From: Chloroflexota bacterium
GTDB lineage: Bacteria > Chloroflexota > Anaerolineae > Anaerolineales > Villigracilaceae
Length of the DNA: 7,648 nt
Assembly (NCBI GenBank): GCA_023484185.1
Contig: JAMDBC010000015.1
Span: 6,748-14,395, forward strand
Direction of reading: 5' to 3'
The position numbers and the translations under genes were made by a program. Positions 1 through 6,600 of the stretch are shown here, one piece after another. Under the pieces are notes generated by a model. It was not told the DNA's origin and searched no databases. It saw only the letters and a list, made by a program, of their open reading frames with translations. The number at the start of each line of letters is the position of its first letter. Positions within the stretch are counted from its first letter, which is position 1.

Positions 1-1
1 A

Positions 2-817
2 GTGGCCGGCATGACGTTGGCATCCTGCGCGCCCGCAACAACGCCTGCGGTTGTACAGCCAACGGCTGCAGCAGCACAGCCAACGACTGCTGCAGCACAA
101 CCGACAACTGCAGCAGCACAGCCAACAGCTGCGGCAACCCCGGTTGTTTTTGCGATTGAACACTTCGGTGTGATTGCAGGATCAACCTGGGGCGGAGCCC
201 AGGATCGCGCAATGAAACGGATCGAAGCGAAATATCCAAACGTCAAATACATCTACAGGGAGAACGTAGCGCCCGATCAATCAGATCCCTTCGCTGAAGA
301 TATGATCGCAAATGAGAAGGCAAACATCGTCATTGGCAGTGCGGAGTTCATGGGGTTGCCATTGAAGGATATTGCCGGTAAATATCCGGACGTTTATTTT
401 GGAACCGTGGTTGCCAGCGATCTAACCACGATGCCGAATTTCATTCGGTTCTTCCCCCGGCAAGACCAGGCGTTGTACCTGGAAGGGCTCGTCGCCGGGG
501 CTTTGACCAAAACGAACGTGATCGGGATCGTGTCCGCATATCCGAATATTCAGGTGTTTCATCGTCAGGCCGGTTTCGTCCTGGGTGTGCAGGATGCGGG
601 CAAACTACTTAATAAAGATATCAAGGTGTACACCAAGTACGTCGGAAGCTGGTATTCTCCCCCAGATGAAAAATCCATTGCAGAGACCCTGGTGGATACG
701 TACCACGCCGATGTTCTGACCGTACAAACCGACTCGAGCGCCGCCGTGGACGTTGCCAAAGCAAAGGGCGCTACGTTCTCCCTGTTTGGTTTATTGGGAA
801 GGATATGGACATTGTAG
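2..817 (+). CDS. BMP/PnrA-family substrate-binding lipoprotein of a purine/nucleoside ABC importer, N-terminal part (5' partial, frameshifted)
   Basis: Extracellular binding protein expected to hand a nucleoside or purine to the permeases encoded downstream. The window opens inside the signal peptide. The residues LASC form a lipobox, so Cys at about residue 9 should be the lipidated first residue of the mature protein, and the true start lies upstream of base 1 (the GTG at base 2 is probably an internal Val). A Q-P-T-A-rich linker of about 28 residues follows, then a periplasmic-binding-protein fold typical of the BMP family: GVIAGSTWGGAQ near residue 55, 'RQDQALYLEGLVAGALTKT' in the middle, and 'YVGSWYSPPDEKSIAETLVD' then 'VQTDSSAAVDVAKAKGA' near the end, all matching the usual BMP order. 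The frame then runs into TAG at 815 with a non-family tail (GRIWTL), while the rest of the domain continues in frame 1. Family assignment is firm. Ligand (purine nucleoside) is inferred from family and context. Confidence 0.85.
   Translation: MAGMTLASCAPATTPAVVQPTAAAAQPTTAAAQPTTAAAQPTAAATPVVFAIEHFGVIAGSTWGGAQDRAMKRIEAKYPNVKYIYRENVAPDQSDPFAEDMIANEKANIVIGSAEFMGLPLKDIAGKYPDVYFGTVVASDLTTMPNFIRFFPRQDQALYLEGLVAGALTKTNVIGIVSAYPNIQVFHRQAGFVLGVQDAGKLLNKDIKVYTKYVGSWYSPPDEKSIAETLVDTYHADVLTVQTDSSAAVDVAKAKGATFSLFGLLGRIWTL
56..139 (+). repeat. Four tandem 21-bp units encoding a Q-P-T-T/A-A-A-A linker
   Basis: Four consecutive units (56-76, 77-97, 98-118, 119-139) encode QPTAAAA, QPTTAAA, QPTTAAA and QPTAAAT. 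They vary mostly at third codon positions (CAG/CAA, ACG/ACA, GCT/GCG), so the repeat is kept at protein level. It sits directly after the lipobox cysteine and probably forms a flexible, Thr-rich tether between the lipid anchor and the binding domain. Confidence 0.85.
785..805 (+). other. Frameshift junction in the binding-protein gene
   Basis: Homology-like coding leaves frame 2 after 'AKGATFSLFG' and resumes in frame 1 at 'GKDMDIVGE'. Moving from frame 2 to frame 1 is explained by one missing base, most simply a G in the GGG run at 796-798 or a T in the short T runs at 785-795. One added base would restore a continuous 'FGLLGKDMDIVGEL'. The sequence cannot tell a real mutation from an assembly or read error. 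Confidence 0.75.
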
Positions 818-1299
818 GAGAACTCCAATGGGGCGACACGAAGACCGTAGCCGTCTCGTTCGACACCCGCTGGGAAGTCATCTTCGAAAAGATAATCCAG
901 GAATATATGGCTGGAAATAAGACTCCTACTCTGGTCTACTACCCGGGTATGGAAACTACCATGACCCTGGCTGACGGCACAGTTGAACCGACGGTTGACC
1001 TAATGAACGACGGCAAGGTCGGCCTTGATGCTATCAGCCCGACTGCTCTCCCATCAATTCCCCAGTCGGTCCTTGATCTTATCAAGCAGAGAAGAGATCA
1101 GATGATGGCTGGTACTTGGGATCCGTTCACAGATCACGCATTTGTGAGCGCTGGAACAGGTCTGGAATTGACGACACCCACTCAAATCGCTGTTCCAGCG
1201 GCGGGCACGGAGGTCAAGGCAGCAGGTGTAGTTCCAACTACTGAGTTCCTGCTTACCCAGTTCAACTTCGACCTGCAGGGCACGACCGTATTGAAATAA
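805..1299 (+). CDS. BMP-family substrate-binding lipoprotein, C-terminal part separated by a frameshift
   Basis: This is the second lobe of the same binding protein and not a separate gene. Translation in frame 1 gives MDIVGELQWGDTKTVAVSF and then a segment on growth of the C-terminal lobe, with 'NDGKVGLDAISPTALPSIP' and 'LIKQRRDQMMAGTWDPF', the kind of C-terminal helix and loop seen in BMP proteins. Frame-1 codons just before the ATG at 805 (G-K-D at 796-804) also fit the family, so 805 is only the first ATG and not a real start. A GGAAGGA at 797-803 lies too close to 805 to act as a ribosome binding site. Joined to the upstream part by restoring one base, the protein would be about 430 residues plus the missing signal peptide, somewhat longer than usual because of the linker. 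It ends at TAA 1297-1299, 229 bases before the ATPase gene. Confidence 0.75.
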   Translation: MDIVGELQWGDTKTVAVSFDTRWEVIFEKIIQEYMAGNKTPTLVYYPGMETTMTLADGTVEPTVDLMNDGKVGLDAISPTALPSIPQSVLDLIKQRRDQMMAGTWDPFTDHAFVSAGTGLELTTPTQIAVPAAGTEVKAAGVVPTTEFLLTQFNFDLQGTTVLK

Positions 1300-1340
1300 T
1301 ATGGCCTGTATCCATCGCGTGAATGTAAGGTAGTTACCAA

Positions 1341-1388
1341 ATGAGGCTCTCGCCCACGAGGACAATACCTCACAGGCGAGAGTCTCAT
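1341..1388 (+). terminator. Strong hairpin after the binding-protein gene; attenuator, processing site or weak terminator
   Basis: Arms 1341-1354 (ATGAGGCTCTCGCC) and 1375-1388 (GGCGAGAGTCTCAT) pair over 14 positions with a single G-U wobble. Inside the 20-base loop, GAGG (1358-1361) and CCTC (1368-1371) can add a second 4-bp stem around a 6-base loop. No T run follows on either side, so it is not a classical intrinsic terminator. Its place between a binding-protein gene and its membrane components fits a 3' mRNA-stabilising or attenuating hairpin that keeps the binding protein more abundant. The structure is seen; the role is inferred. Confidence 0.5.
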
Positions 1389-1528
1389 CCCTGACAATAA
1401 AACAACGCATTGCTGACTACATTGGAATGACAGGTTTTCCCCCATCAGCAATCTAATAAGAACTGAGATTATCTGACTTTCTTCCACCAGATTTTAGGCA
1501 AACATCATTTTTCCGGCGGAGTCAATTT

Positions 1529-3109
1529 ATGACAGATCAGGTAGAAAAACAGGCTCATCCTTTGTCCATGAAGGATGCAAAACGCGGTGATATGGTTTTG
1601 CAGGTGAGGGGGATCACGAAGAGATTCCCTGGGGTCGTAGCAAATGACCGTATTGATTTCGATATAAAGGCGGGTGAGATTCACGCTATCCTGGGCGAGA
1701 ACGGTGCCGGGAAAACCACACTCATGAAGATCCTGTTCGGGCTGATCCAACCCGATGAAGGCGAGATTTACATTCATGGTGAGAAGGTCAACTTCAGATC
1801 ACCATTGGATGCCATTCATCTTGGTATTGGGATGGTTCATCAAAACCGAAAACTGATTCCCGCTCACTCGGTGATCGAAAATATCATCCTCGGGCACCCA
1901 AGCGCGGGAAGGATTATGAACCTGAAGAAGACCGGGGAAGAGATCACCGATCTGTGCGCCGAATACGGCTTCAAGATTGATCTCAAGGCGAAGATCTGGC
2001 AGCTCTCGGAAGGGGAAAAACAGGTTGTGGAGATCCTGAAGGCCCTCTATCGAGGCGCCAAAATCCTCATCCTGGACGAGCCGACTTCCGCGCTGGCGCC
2101 TCCTGAGATTGAGAAACTCCTGGCGTCTATCAAAATCATGACCGGGAGCGATCTCGCCTTGGTTCCGTTCATCACACATAAACTTCCCATCGTGTTAACA
2201 GTTAGCAACCGGGTGACGGTTCTTAGGCATGGGAAAGTTACAGCTCGCTTGGAGACAACCAATGCAACGGAGAATAGCTTAGCGAAGGAGATGGTGGGGC
2301 GAGAAGTCATTTTCAGGCTGGAGCGGGTAGAAGTGGAAATGGGGAAGCCAATTCTCCAGGTCGAAGGCCTTTCCGCGCTTGATGACAAGGGGCTGCTGGC
2401 TTTGAACGGTATTTCCTTTTCTGTGCACGAAGGCGAGATCTTCGGAATTGCTGGAGTGTCCGGGAATGGACAGCAGGTTTTAGCTGAGGTCCTTGCCGGA
2501 CTTAGAAACGCGGTGGAAGCAAAGGTGTCTTTAGATGGCATCGATATTTCGCACTCCTCCAGCTTGCAAAGATGGCTGAAGGGCATTGGATACATCCCCG
2601 CGGAACGCGTTGATGTGGGTTCGATCGGCGATTATTCCCTCGTGGAGAATGTCCTAATGAATTATTACTTTGATGACGAATTCGCCAGGTGGGGAATTCT
2701 GGATTCCAAGAGAATACGGAAACTCACCGAAGGAATGATATCCGAGTACGACATAGCGGCTCCGGGCCCAGACACAACTGCAAAAAGCCTGTCCGGCGGA
2801 AATCTCCAGAAACTCATCTTGGCACGCGTGCTTTCACGCAAACCGCGACTCATAATCGCCAATTTGCCCACCCAGGGGCTTGATGTAGGGGCAACGGAGT
2901 TTGTCCAAAACAAGCTGTTGGAGGCGAAGAAAGAACGAGCTGGCATTCTTCTTATCTCCGAAGACCTTGACGAGGTTCTTTCGTTGAGTGATCGGGTGGC
3001 ACCAATATACGAAGGTAAGTTCATGGGCGTCATCCCTGCCAAGCAAGCCAAGAGAGAGGACATCGGAGCCATGATGGCCGGTTTGAAACAGAAGGTGGCT
3101 GAGGCATGA
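1529..3109 (+). CDS. Purine/nucleoside ABC importer, double-domain ATP-binding protein
   Basis: Cytoplasmic ATPase that drives the importer; both nucleotide-binding domains are on one 526-residue chain, as in YufO/NupO and RbsA-like proteins (usual length about 500-520). Domain 1: Walker A GENGAGKTT (56-64), Q-loop Gln105, signature LSEGE (159-163), Walker B ILILDEP with D183-E184, H-loop His217 in ITHKL. Domain 2 (from about 275): degenerate Walker A GVSGNGQQ (309-316) without the lysine, intact signature LSGGN (421-425), PTQGLD in place of the usual PTRGLD (447-452), and Glu478 at the H-loop position (ISEDLDE). This asymmetry is normal in the family, so domain 1 carries the Walker A lysine. 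The ATG at 1529 has GGAG at 1518-1521 with a 7-base spacer. The end overlaps the first permease by ATGA, indicating translational coupling. The first 20 residues before the ABC domain look like a family-variable extension. Confidence 0.93.
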   Translation: MTDQVEKQAHPLSMKDAKRGDMVLQVRGITKRFPGVVANDRIDFDIKAGEIHAILGENGAGKTTLMKILFGLIQPDEGEIYIHGEKVNFRSPLDAIHLGIGMVHQNRKLIPAHSVIENIILGHPSAGRIMNLKKTGEEITDLCAEYGFKIDLKAKIWQLSEGEKQVVEILKALYRGAKILILDEPTSALAPPEIEKLLASIKIMTGSDLALVPFITHKLPIVLTVSNRVTVLRHGKVTARLETTNATENSLAKEMVGREVIFRLERVEVEMGKPILQVEGLSALDDKGLLALNGISFSVHEGEIFGIAGVSGNGQQVLAEVLAGLRNAVEAKVSLDGIDISHSSSLQRWLKGIGYIPAERVDVGSIGDYSLVENVLMNYYFDDEFARWGILDSKRIRKLTEGMISEYDIAAPGPDTTAKSLSGGNLQKLILARVLSRKPRLIIANLPTQGLDVGATEFVQNKLLEAKKERAGILLISEDLDEVLSLSDRVAPIYEGKFMGVIPAKQAKREDIGAMMAGLKQKVAEA

Positions 3110-4221
3110 AATTTGGCAACTATCAACTGAAACTGGAAAAAAAACTGAAGGTAACCGGATGGGAGGCGGCGGCGATCTCGATCCTGGCAATACTAATCGC
3201 TTTGGTATTGGTCAGTCTAATTTTTCTCCAAGCCAAGGTCAATCCGCTGACCGGCTATACAAAAATCTTTTCCTACGCCTTTGTAAACAAGTTTGGCCTG
3301 CCATTGACAGTCAACAGGTCAATTTTTATTTTGCTATGTACCTGCGCATTTATCGTTCCAATGAGAGCTGGACTCTGGAACATTGGCATGGCAGGGCAGT
3401 TATATGCCGGGGCGCTGGGCGCTTTTGGGGTCGCGTATGCCTTCGGTGCAACACCGGGATCTCAAAATTTGAGTCTTTCGCCGGGAATTATCATCATACT
3501 AATGATGGTAGGGGCGGCATTGGGTGGCGCCTTGGTGGGAGCCATTCCGGGATTTTTGAAAGGCAGGTTCAATACCAATGAGATCGTTGTGACCATGATG
3601 CTGAACTCGATAGCATTCTGGTTGGTGGCTTTTATGATCAAAGATGGAGGTCTCTTCATGGGCGCGGGTGGGGAGGGGGAGGGTTTCAAGCTTCCCCCAT
3701 CTCTTTATGCACCACAGATCCTGGGGGGCCCCTTCACGATCTTGCTCGCCCTTGGATTGGCAGGGTTTCTGTACTTTATGTTTGCCAGGACTAAAACGGG
3801 TTATCAAATCAAGGCTTACGGTCTCAGCCCATCCGCGGCCAGATATGCCGGGATAAGTCCATATAATATACCCCTCTTGGTATTCGTCATTGGGGGACTC
3901 CTAGCTGGCTTAGCCGGATATCATTTATTCGCTGCGAACCCCGGCGTCTATAAAATTACCCAGAATTATGGAGATTTCGGCGATCTGTCTTTCTATGGGA
4001 TCATCTGTGGGCTCATTTCTTTGGAAAACCCCTTAGCTGCGATTCCAATCGCGCTGCTCTTTGGTGGCTTAACGAGCGGCGCCAGATATGTCCAGGGCGA
4101 ACTGCGAATGGGCTTTGGCGTCGATTATGCCATGCTTGGAGTTCTCATGATTACCCTGGTCGCCTTTCAATTCTTCTATCGTAATAAGATCATATGGAAG
4201 AAATCAGAAAAGGAGAAATAG
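3106..4221 (+). CDS. Purine/nucleoside ABC importer, inner-membrane permease 1 (BPD_transp_2)
   Basis: Membrane subunit of 371 residues that would pair with the next gene's product to form the channel. It starts with a charged cytoplasmic N-terminus and a hydrophobic segment at about 20-42, followed by further segments near 72-88, 95-115, 126-150, 160-178, 209-227, 254-275, 295-327 and 340-358. Family landmarks are 'RAGLWNIGMAGQLYAGALGA' (87-106), 'NTNEIVVTMMLNSIAFWL' (156-173) and the cytoplasmic coupling loop 'TKTGYQIKAYGLSPSAARYA' (229-248), which contacts the ATPase. The closest known type is YufP/NupP. The start codon overlaps the ATPase stop (ATGA, 3106-3109). A Lys/Glu-rich tail ends the protein, and its last codons contain the AGGAG that serves the next gene. 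Substrate class is inferred from family and neighbours. Confidence 0.92.
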   Translation: MKFGNYQLKLEKKLKVTGWEAAAISILAILIALVLVSLIFLQAKVNPLTGYTKIFSYAFVNKFGLPLTVNRSIFILLCTCAFIVPMRAGLWNIGMAGQLYAGALGAFGVAYAFGATPGSQNLSLSPGIIIILMMVGAALGGALVGAIPGFLKGRFNTNEIVVTMMLNSIAFWLVAFMIKDGGLFMGAGGEGEGFKLPPSLYAPQILGGPFTILLALGLAGFLYFMFARTKTGYQIKAYGLSPSAARYAGISPYNIPLLVFVIGGLLAGLAGYHLFAANPGVYKITQNYGDFGDLSFYGIICGLISLENPLAAIPIALLFGGLTSGARYVQGELRMGFGVDYAMLGVLMITLVAFQFFYRNKIIWKKSEKEK

Positions 4222-4222
4222 A

Positions 4223-5098
4223 ATGCTAGACTTCTTTGCCAGAAGCCTCAACGCCTCGACGATTTTTACGATTGCCGCTTTGGGTGAACTGATCGGACAG
4301 CGCTCTGGAATCTTAAACGTTGGTATTGAAGGTGTGATGCTTTTCGGCGCCACCCTCGGTTTCATCGTTGCCAAAACCACCGGGAGTTATTTGCTCGGTT
4401 TCCTGGCGGCAATTGCTATTGGAGGTCTGATTGCACTGCTGCATGGATTCTTTTCCATAACGCTGGGAGGGGATCAGGTCGTGAATGGAATGGGTATTTG
4501 GATCCTGGGATTCGGTCTCACCGCATATATCGGTTACCCATACACGGAGCCCCTGGGCATGGACAGGATTCCTGAGATCGGGGGGCTTTCTCCATTCTTT
4601 TATTTGGGAATTTTGTTGGTCATCATTACATGGTGGGTGTTTTCGAGGACGACTTTGGGCCTCAAGATCAGGTCGGTCGGGGAGAATCCGTCGGTCGCGG
4701 AAGTCTCAGGGATAAACGTCACCAGAACGCGCTATCTCAGCGTCGTAACCAGCGGTATGCTCATGGGACTCGCAGGGGCGATCTACTCTTTGGATTACAA
4801 TCCAGTCTGGAGCATTAACTTCCTATTGGGCTGGGGTTTTATCGCGCTTGCCCTCGTCTTTTTCTCCATGTGGAATCCCTTTATTCTGCTGAGCGGTTCC
4901 GTACTTTTTGGAACCCTTTGGCAACTCTCGCTTAACCCGCAGTTGGTGCTCCCCGATATTTTGTCAAGGTATATCTGGAGGACTGTTCCCTTTGCCATAA
5001 CTATTGGGGTTTTGGTGCTCATGTCAACGAAGTGGTTTAGTTCCAGATGGGGTGCAGCCAAGCCTGAAGCACTCGGCCAGCCTTACGAAAAAGAATGA
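4223..5098 (+). CDS. Purine/nucleoside ABC importer, inner-membrane permease 2 (BPD_transp_2)
   Basis: Second channel subunit, 291 residues, shorter than its partner as is usual for YufQ/NupQ-type proteins (about 300). The N-terminal family signature 'GELIGQRSGILNVGIEGVML' (21-40) is very clear. 'GGDQVVNGMGIWILGFGLT' (82-100) follows, then the coupling loop 'TTLGLKIRSVGENPSVAEVS' (143-162) and the 'SGMLMGLAGAIYSL' segment (177-190). Hydrophobic segments fall near 36-50, 54-76, 86-105, 124-141, 175-190, 200-215, 217-235 and 255-268. The ATG at 4223 has AGGAG at 4211-4215 with a 7-base spacer and lies one base after the previous stop. Its TGA (5096-5098) overlaps a possible upstream ATG of the FAD subunit gene, tying transport and oxidation genes into one transcript. 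Confidence 0.92.
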   Translation: MLDFFARSLNASTIFTIAALGELIGQRSGILNVGIEGVMLFGATLGFIVAKTTGSYLLGFLAAIAIGGLIALLHGFFSITLGGDQVVNGMGIWILGFGLTAYIGYPYTEPLGMDRIPEIGGLSPFFYLGILLVIITWWVFSRTTLGLKIRSVGENPSVAEVSGINVTRTRYLSVVTSGMLMGLAGAIYSLDYNPVWSINFLLGWGFIALALVFFSMWNPFILLSGSVLFGTLWQLSLNPQLVLPDILSRYIWRTVPFAITIGVLVLMSTKWFSSRWGAAKPEALGQPYEKE

Positions 5099-5115
5099 AG
5101 GATAAGGAAACTGCC

Positions 5116-6009
5116 ATGACCATAAACTCACATCCGGCGCTTCCTGAATTTGAATATATTCAACCGGCAACCTTGGCCGAAGCTAGTGAATTCTTGGCAA
5201 GCCACTCTGTTGAGGCGCGTCCGTTTCTGGGAGGGACGGATGTTTTTGTCCGTATGCGAGATGGGTCCTTAACACCCAAATTCCTGGTTGATGTGAAAAA
5301 CCTGAATGGCATGAACGATCTGCGCTTTGACCCACAGGCTGGTCTGACCATCGGTGCCGCAGTCAATATGAATCGGGTGATCGCCTCCTCTGAAGTGCGG
5401 GCGCATTATCCATTGTTGGCAGAGGCTTGCCGCTCAGTTGCCAGCTACCAATTGCGTACCCGCGCTACTGTTGTCGGCAACATTTGTAACGCCTCGCCCG
5501 CCGGGGACACCATTGGAACATGCCTGGCGCTGGATGGAACACTCCACATCCATGGGATCAATGGCCCGCGTCAGGAATCGCTGGGAACATTTTTCCTCGG
5601 CCCTGGTAAAACCACACTGAAACCCGGCGACGTCGTGACGGCGATCCACTTTCCTGTTTCACCAAAGGGATGTGTGGGAATGTATATCAAACTGGGTCGA
5701 AATCAATTAAGCGATTTATCCATTGTCGGTGTGACAGCGCTCGGTTACCCGGACGCCAATCTCCCATCGGGCTATCGCTTCCGGCTTGCTCTTGCATCGG
5801 TTGCGCCTGTGCCCTTCGTACCAACACAGGCCGAAATATATCTGGCAAACCAACCCATCACGCCCGAATCCATCCGCGAATCTGCCCACCTGGCTGCCGA
5901 AGCCTGCACGCCGATTGACGATGTACGCGGCACCGCCAGATATCGCAAACGGATGGTAAGGAATTTGTCTGCAAAAGCGTTGGCCGAAGTATGGAAAAAT
6001 TTGAATTGA
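5116..6009 (+). CDS. xdhB: Xanthine dehydrogenase-family FAD-binding subunit (medium, CoxM/XdhB type)
   Basis: FAD subunit of a cytoplasmic molybdenum hydroxylase; it takes electrons from the 2Fe-2S clusters and passes them to the final acceptor. The protein is 297 residues from ATG 5116. It opens with 'FEYIQPATLAEASEFLA', has the FAD-pyrophosphate motif FLGGTD (37-42), then 'LTIGAAVNMNRVIAS' and the second FAD motif 'ATVVGNICNASPAGDT' (117-132), the standard order. The C-terminal domain includes 'FFLGPGKTTLKPGDVV' and ends with 'YRKRMVRNLSAKAL', typical of the family's C-terminal domain. Length is normal (about 290). I chose 5116 because AAGGA at 5104-5108 sits 7 bases upstream; an in-frame ATG at 5095 overlapping the permease stop (ATGA) would add seven residues (MKDKETA) and is a real alternative. 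The XdhB name follows E. coli usage; substrate is not proven. Confidence 0.9.
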   Translation: MTINSHPALPEFEYIQPATLAEASEFLASHSVEARPFLGGTDVFVRMRDGSLTPKFLVDVKNLNGMNDLRFDPQAGLTIGAAVNMNRVIASSEVRAHYPLLAEACRSVASYQLRTRATVVGNICNASPAGDTIGTCLALDGTLHIHGINGPRQESLGTFFLGPGKTTLKPGDVVTAIHFPVSPKGCVGMYIKLGRNQLSDLSIVGVTALGYPDANLPSGYRFRLALASVAPVPFVPTQAEIYLANQPITPESIRESAHLAAEACTPIDDVRGTARYRKRMVRNLSAKALAEVWKNLN

Positions 6010-6024
6010 CAGACCGCGTCGATA

Positions 6025-6099
6025 TGTCACTGCGAGGAACGAAGCAGTCTCCCATTGCAAGGCGGGGATTGCTTCGGGAAGAATACCCTTGCAATGACA
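6025..6099 (+). repeat. 75-bp imperfect palindromic repeat (MITE/REP-like) between two hydroxylase subunit genes
   Basis: The ends are inverted repeats: TGTCACTGCGAGG at 6025-6037 against CCTTGCAATGACA at 6087-6099, whose reverse complement TGTCATTGCAAGG differs at two positions. Inner arms also pair: CGAAGCA at 6040-6046 with TGCTTCG at 6070-6076, flanked by CTCCC and GGGA. A second CATTGCAAGG (6053-6062) could pair with 6087-6096 instead, giving an alternative fold. It matches from memory a short dispersed repeat of the 'GTCATTGCGAGGAACGAAGC' type common in some environmental bacterial genomes. It encodes nothing. No clear target-site duplication is visible. Confidence 0.75.
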
Positions 6100-6129
6100 T
6101 TGATTAAACAATTATTATTCGGAGGACTT

Positions 6130-6597
6130 ATGGCGTTCCACAAGATAAACGTCACCATCAATGGAGAACTTGAACAGGTTGTTGTCCCATCCAGCATGAC
6201 GCTCATGCGTATGTTGCGTGAAAGCTTGGCATTAACCGGCACAAAAAATGGTTGCTCTGCCGGTGAATGCGGCGCCTGCACAGTATTACTGAATGGGGAA
6301 CCGGTCAATAGTTGTATGGTGTTGGCTGTCGAATGTGATGGAGCCAAAATTGTCACAGTGGAGGGTCTGGCAGGCGAAAAACAGCTTGCCCCAATTCAGG
6401 AAGCCATCATTCATGCGGGAGGAGTGCAGTGTGGTTTTTGTACGCCCGGAATACTACTCTCCTCTCACGCGCTTCTTAAGCGTAACTCGAATCCAAGCGA
6501 GGACGAGATACGCGAGGCATTGGTCGGAAATTTGTGCCGTTGCACTGGCTATGTGCGGATTATCGAGAGTGTGAAGGAAGCCGCCAGAAGGAGATGA
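6130..6597 (+). CDS. xdhC: Xanthine dehydrogenase-family 2Fe-2S subunit (small, CoxS/XdhC type)
   Basis: Electron-transfer subunit with two 2Fe-2S clusters linking the Mo site to FAD. It has 155 residues, the usual length (about 150-165). The N-terminal plant-ferredoxin-like domain carries Cys42, Cys47, Cys50 (NGCSAGECGACTVLLNG) and Cys62 (VNSC). The C-terminal four-helix domain carries Cys101 and Cys104 (QCGFCTPG) and Cys136 and Cys138 (LCRCTGY). All eight ligands are present. I chose the ATG at 6130, preceded by GGAGG at 6121-6125 with a short spacer, because the family N-terminus starts at about 'FHKINVTINGE'. Earlier in-frame starts (ATG 6094, TTG 6055) lie inside the palindromic repeat and would add residues unlike the family. 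The gene ends three bases before the Mo-subunit start, and its last codons contain that gene's ribosome binding site. Confidence 0.94.
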   Translation: MAFHKINVTINGELEQVVVPSSMTLMRMLRESLALTGTKNGCSAGECGACTVLLNGEPVNSCMVLAVECDGAKIVTVEGLAGEKQLAPIQEAIIHAGGVQCGFCTPGILLSSHALLKRNSNPSEDEIREALVGNLCRCTGYVRIIESVKEAARRR

Positions 6598-6600
6598 TGT

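Noticed and set aside
785..805. Programmed -1 ribosomal frameshift in the binding-protein gene
   Set aside because: No X-XXY-YYZ slippery heptamer is present in the zero frame and no clear downstream pseudoknot is visible. The family has no known need for frameshifting; mutation or read error is simpler.
1054..1487. Overlapping minus-strand open frames covering the 1300-1528 gap
   Set aside because: They overlap the end of the binding-protein gene, show no domain or convincing ribosome binding site, and are Cys/Arg/Ser-rich in the way of shadow frames.
1389..1528. A promoter for the ATPase-permease-hydroxylase genes in the gap
   Set aside because: Candidate boxes (TGACAG near 1430, TAATAA near 1455) are about 20 bases apart or further and poor matches, so I cannot support a promoter by eye.
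2450..3000. Degenerate second ATPase site (no Walker A lysine, Glu in the H-loop position)
   Set aside because: This asymmetry is the known state for this class of double-domain sugar/nucleoside ATPases and does not indicate a broken gene.
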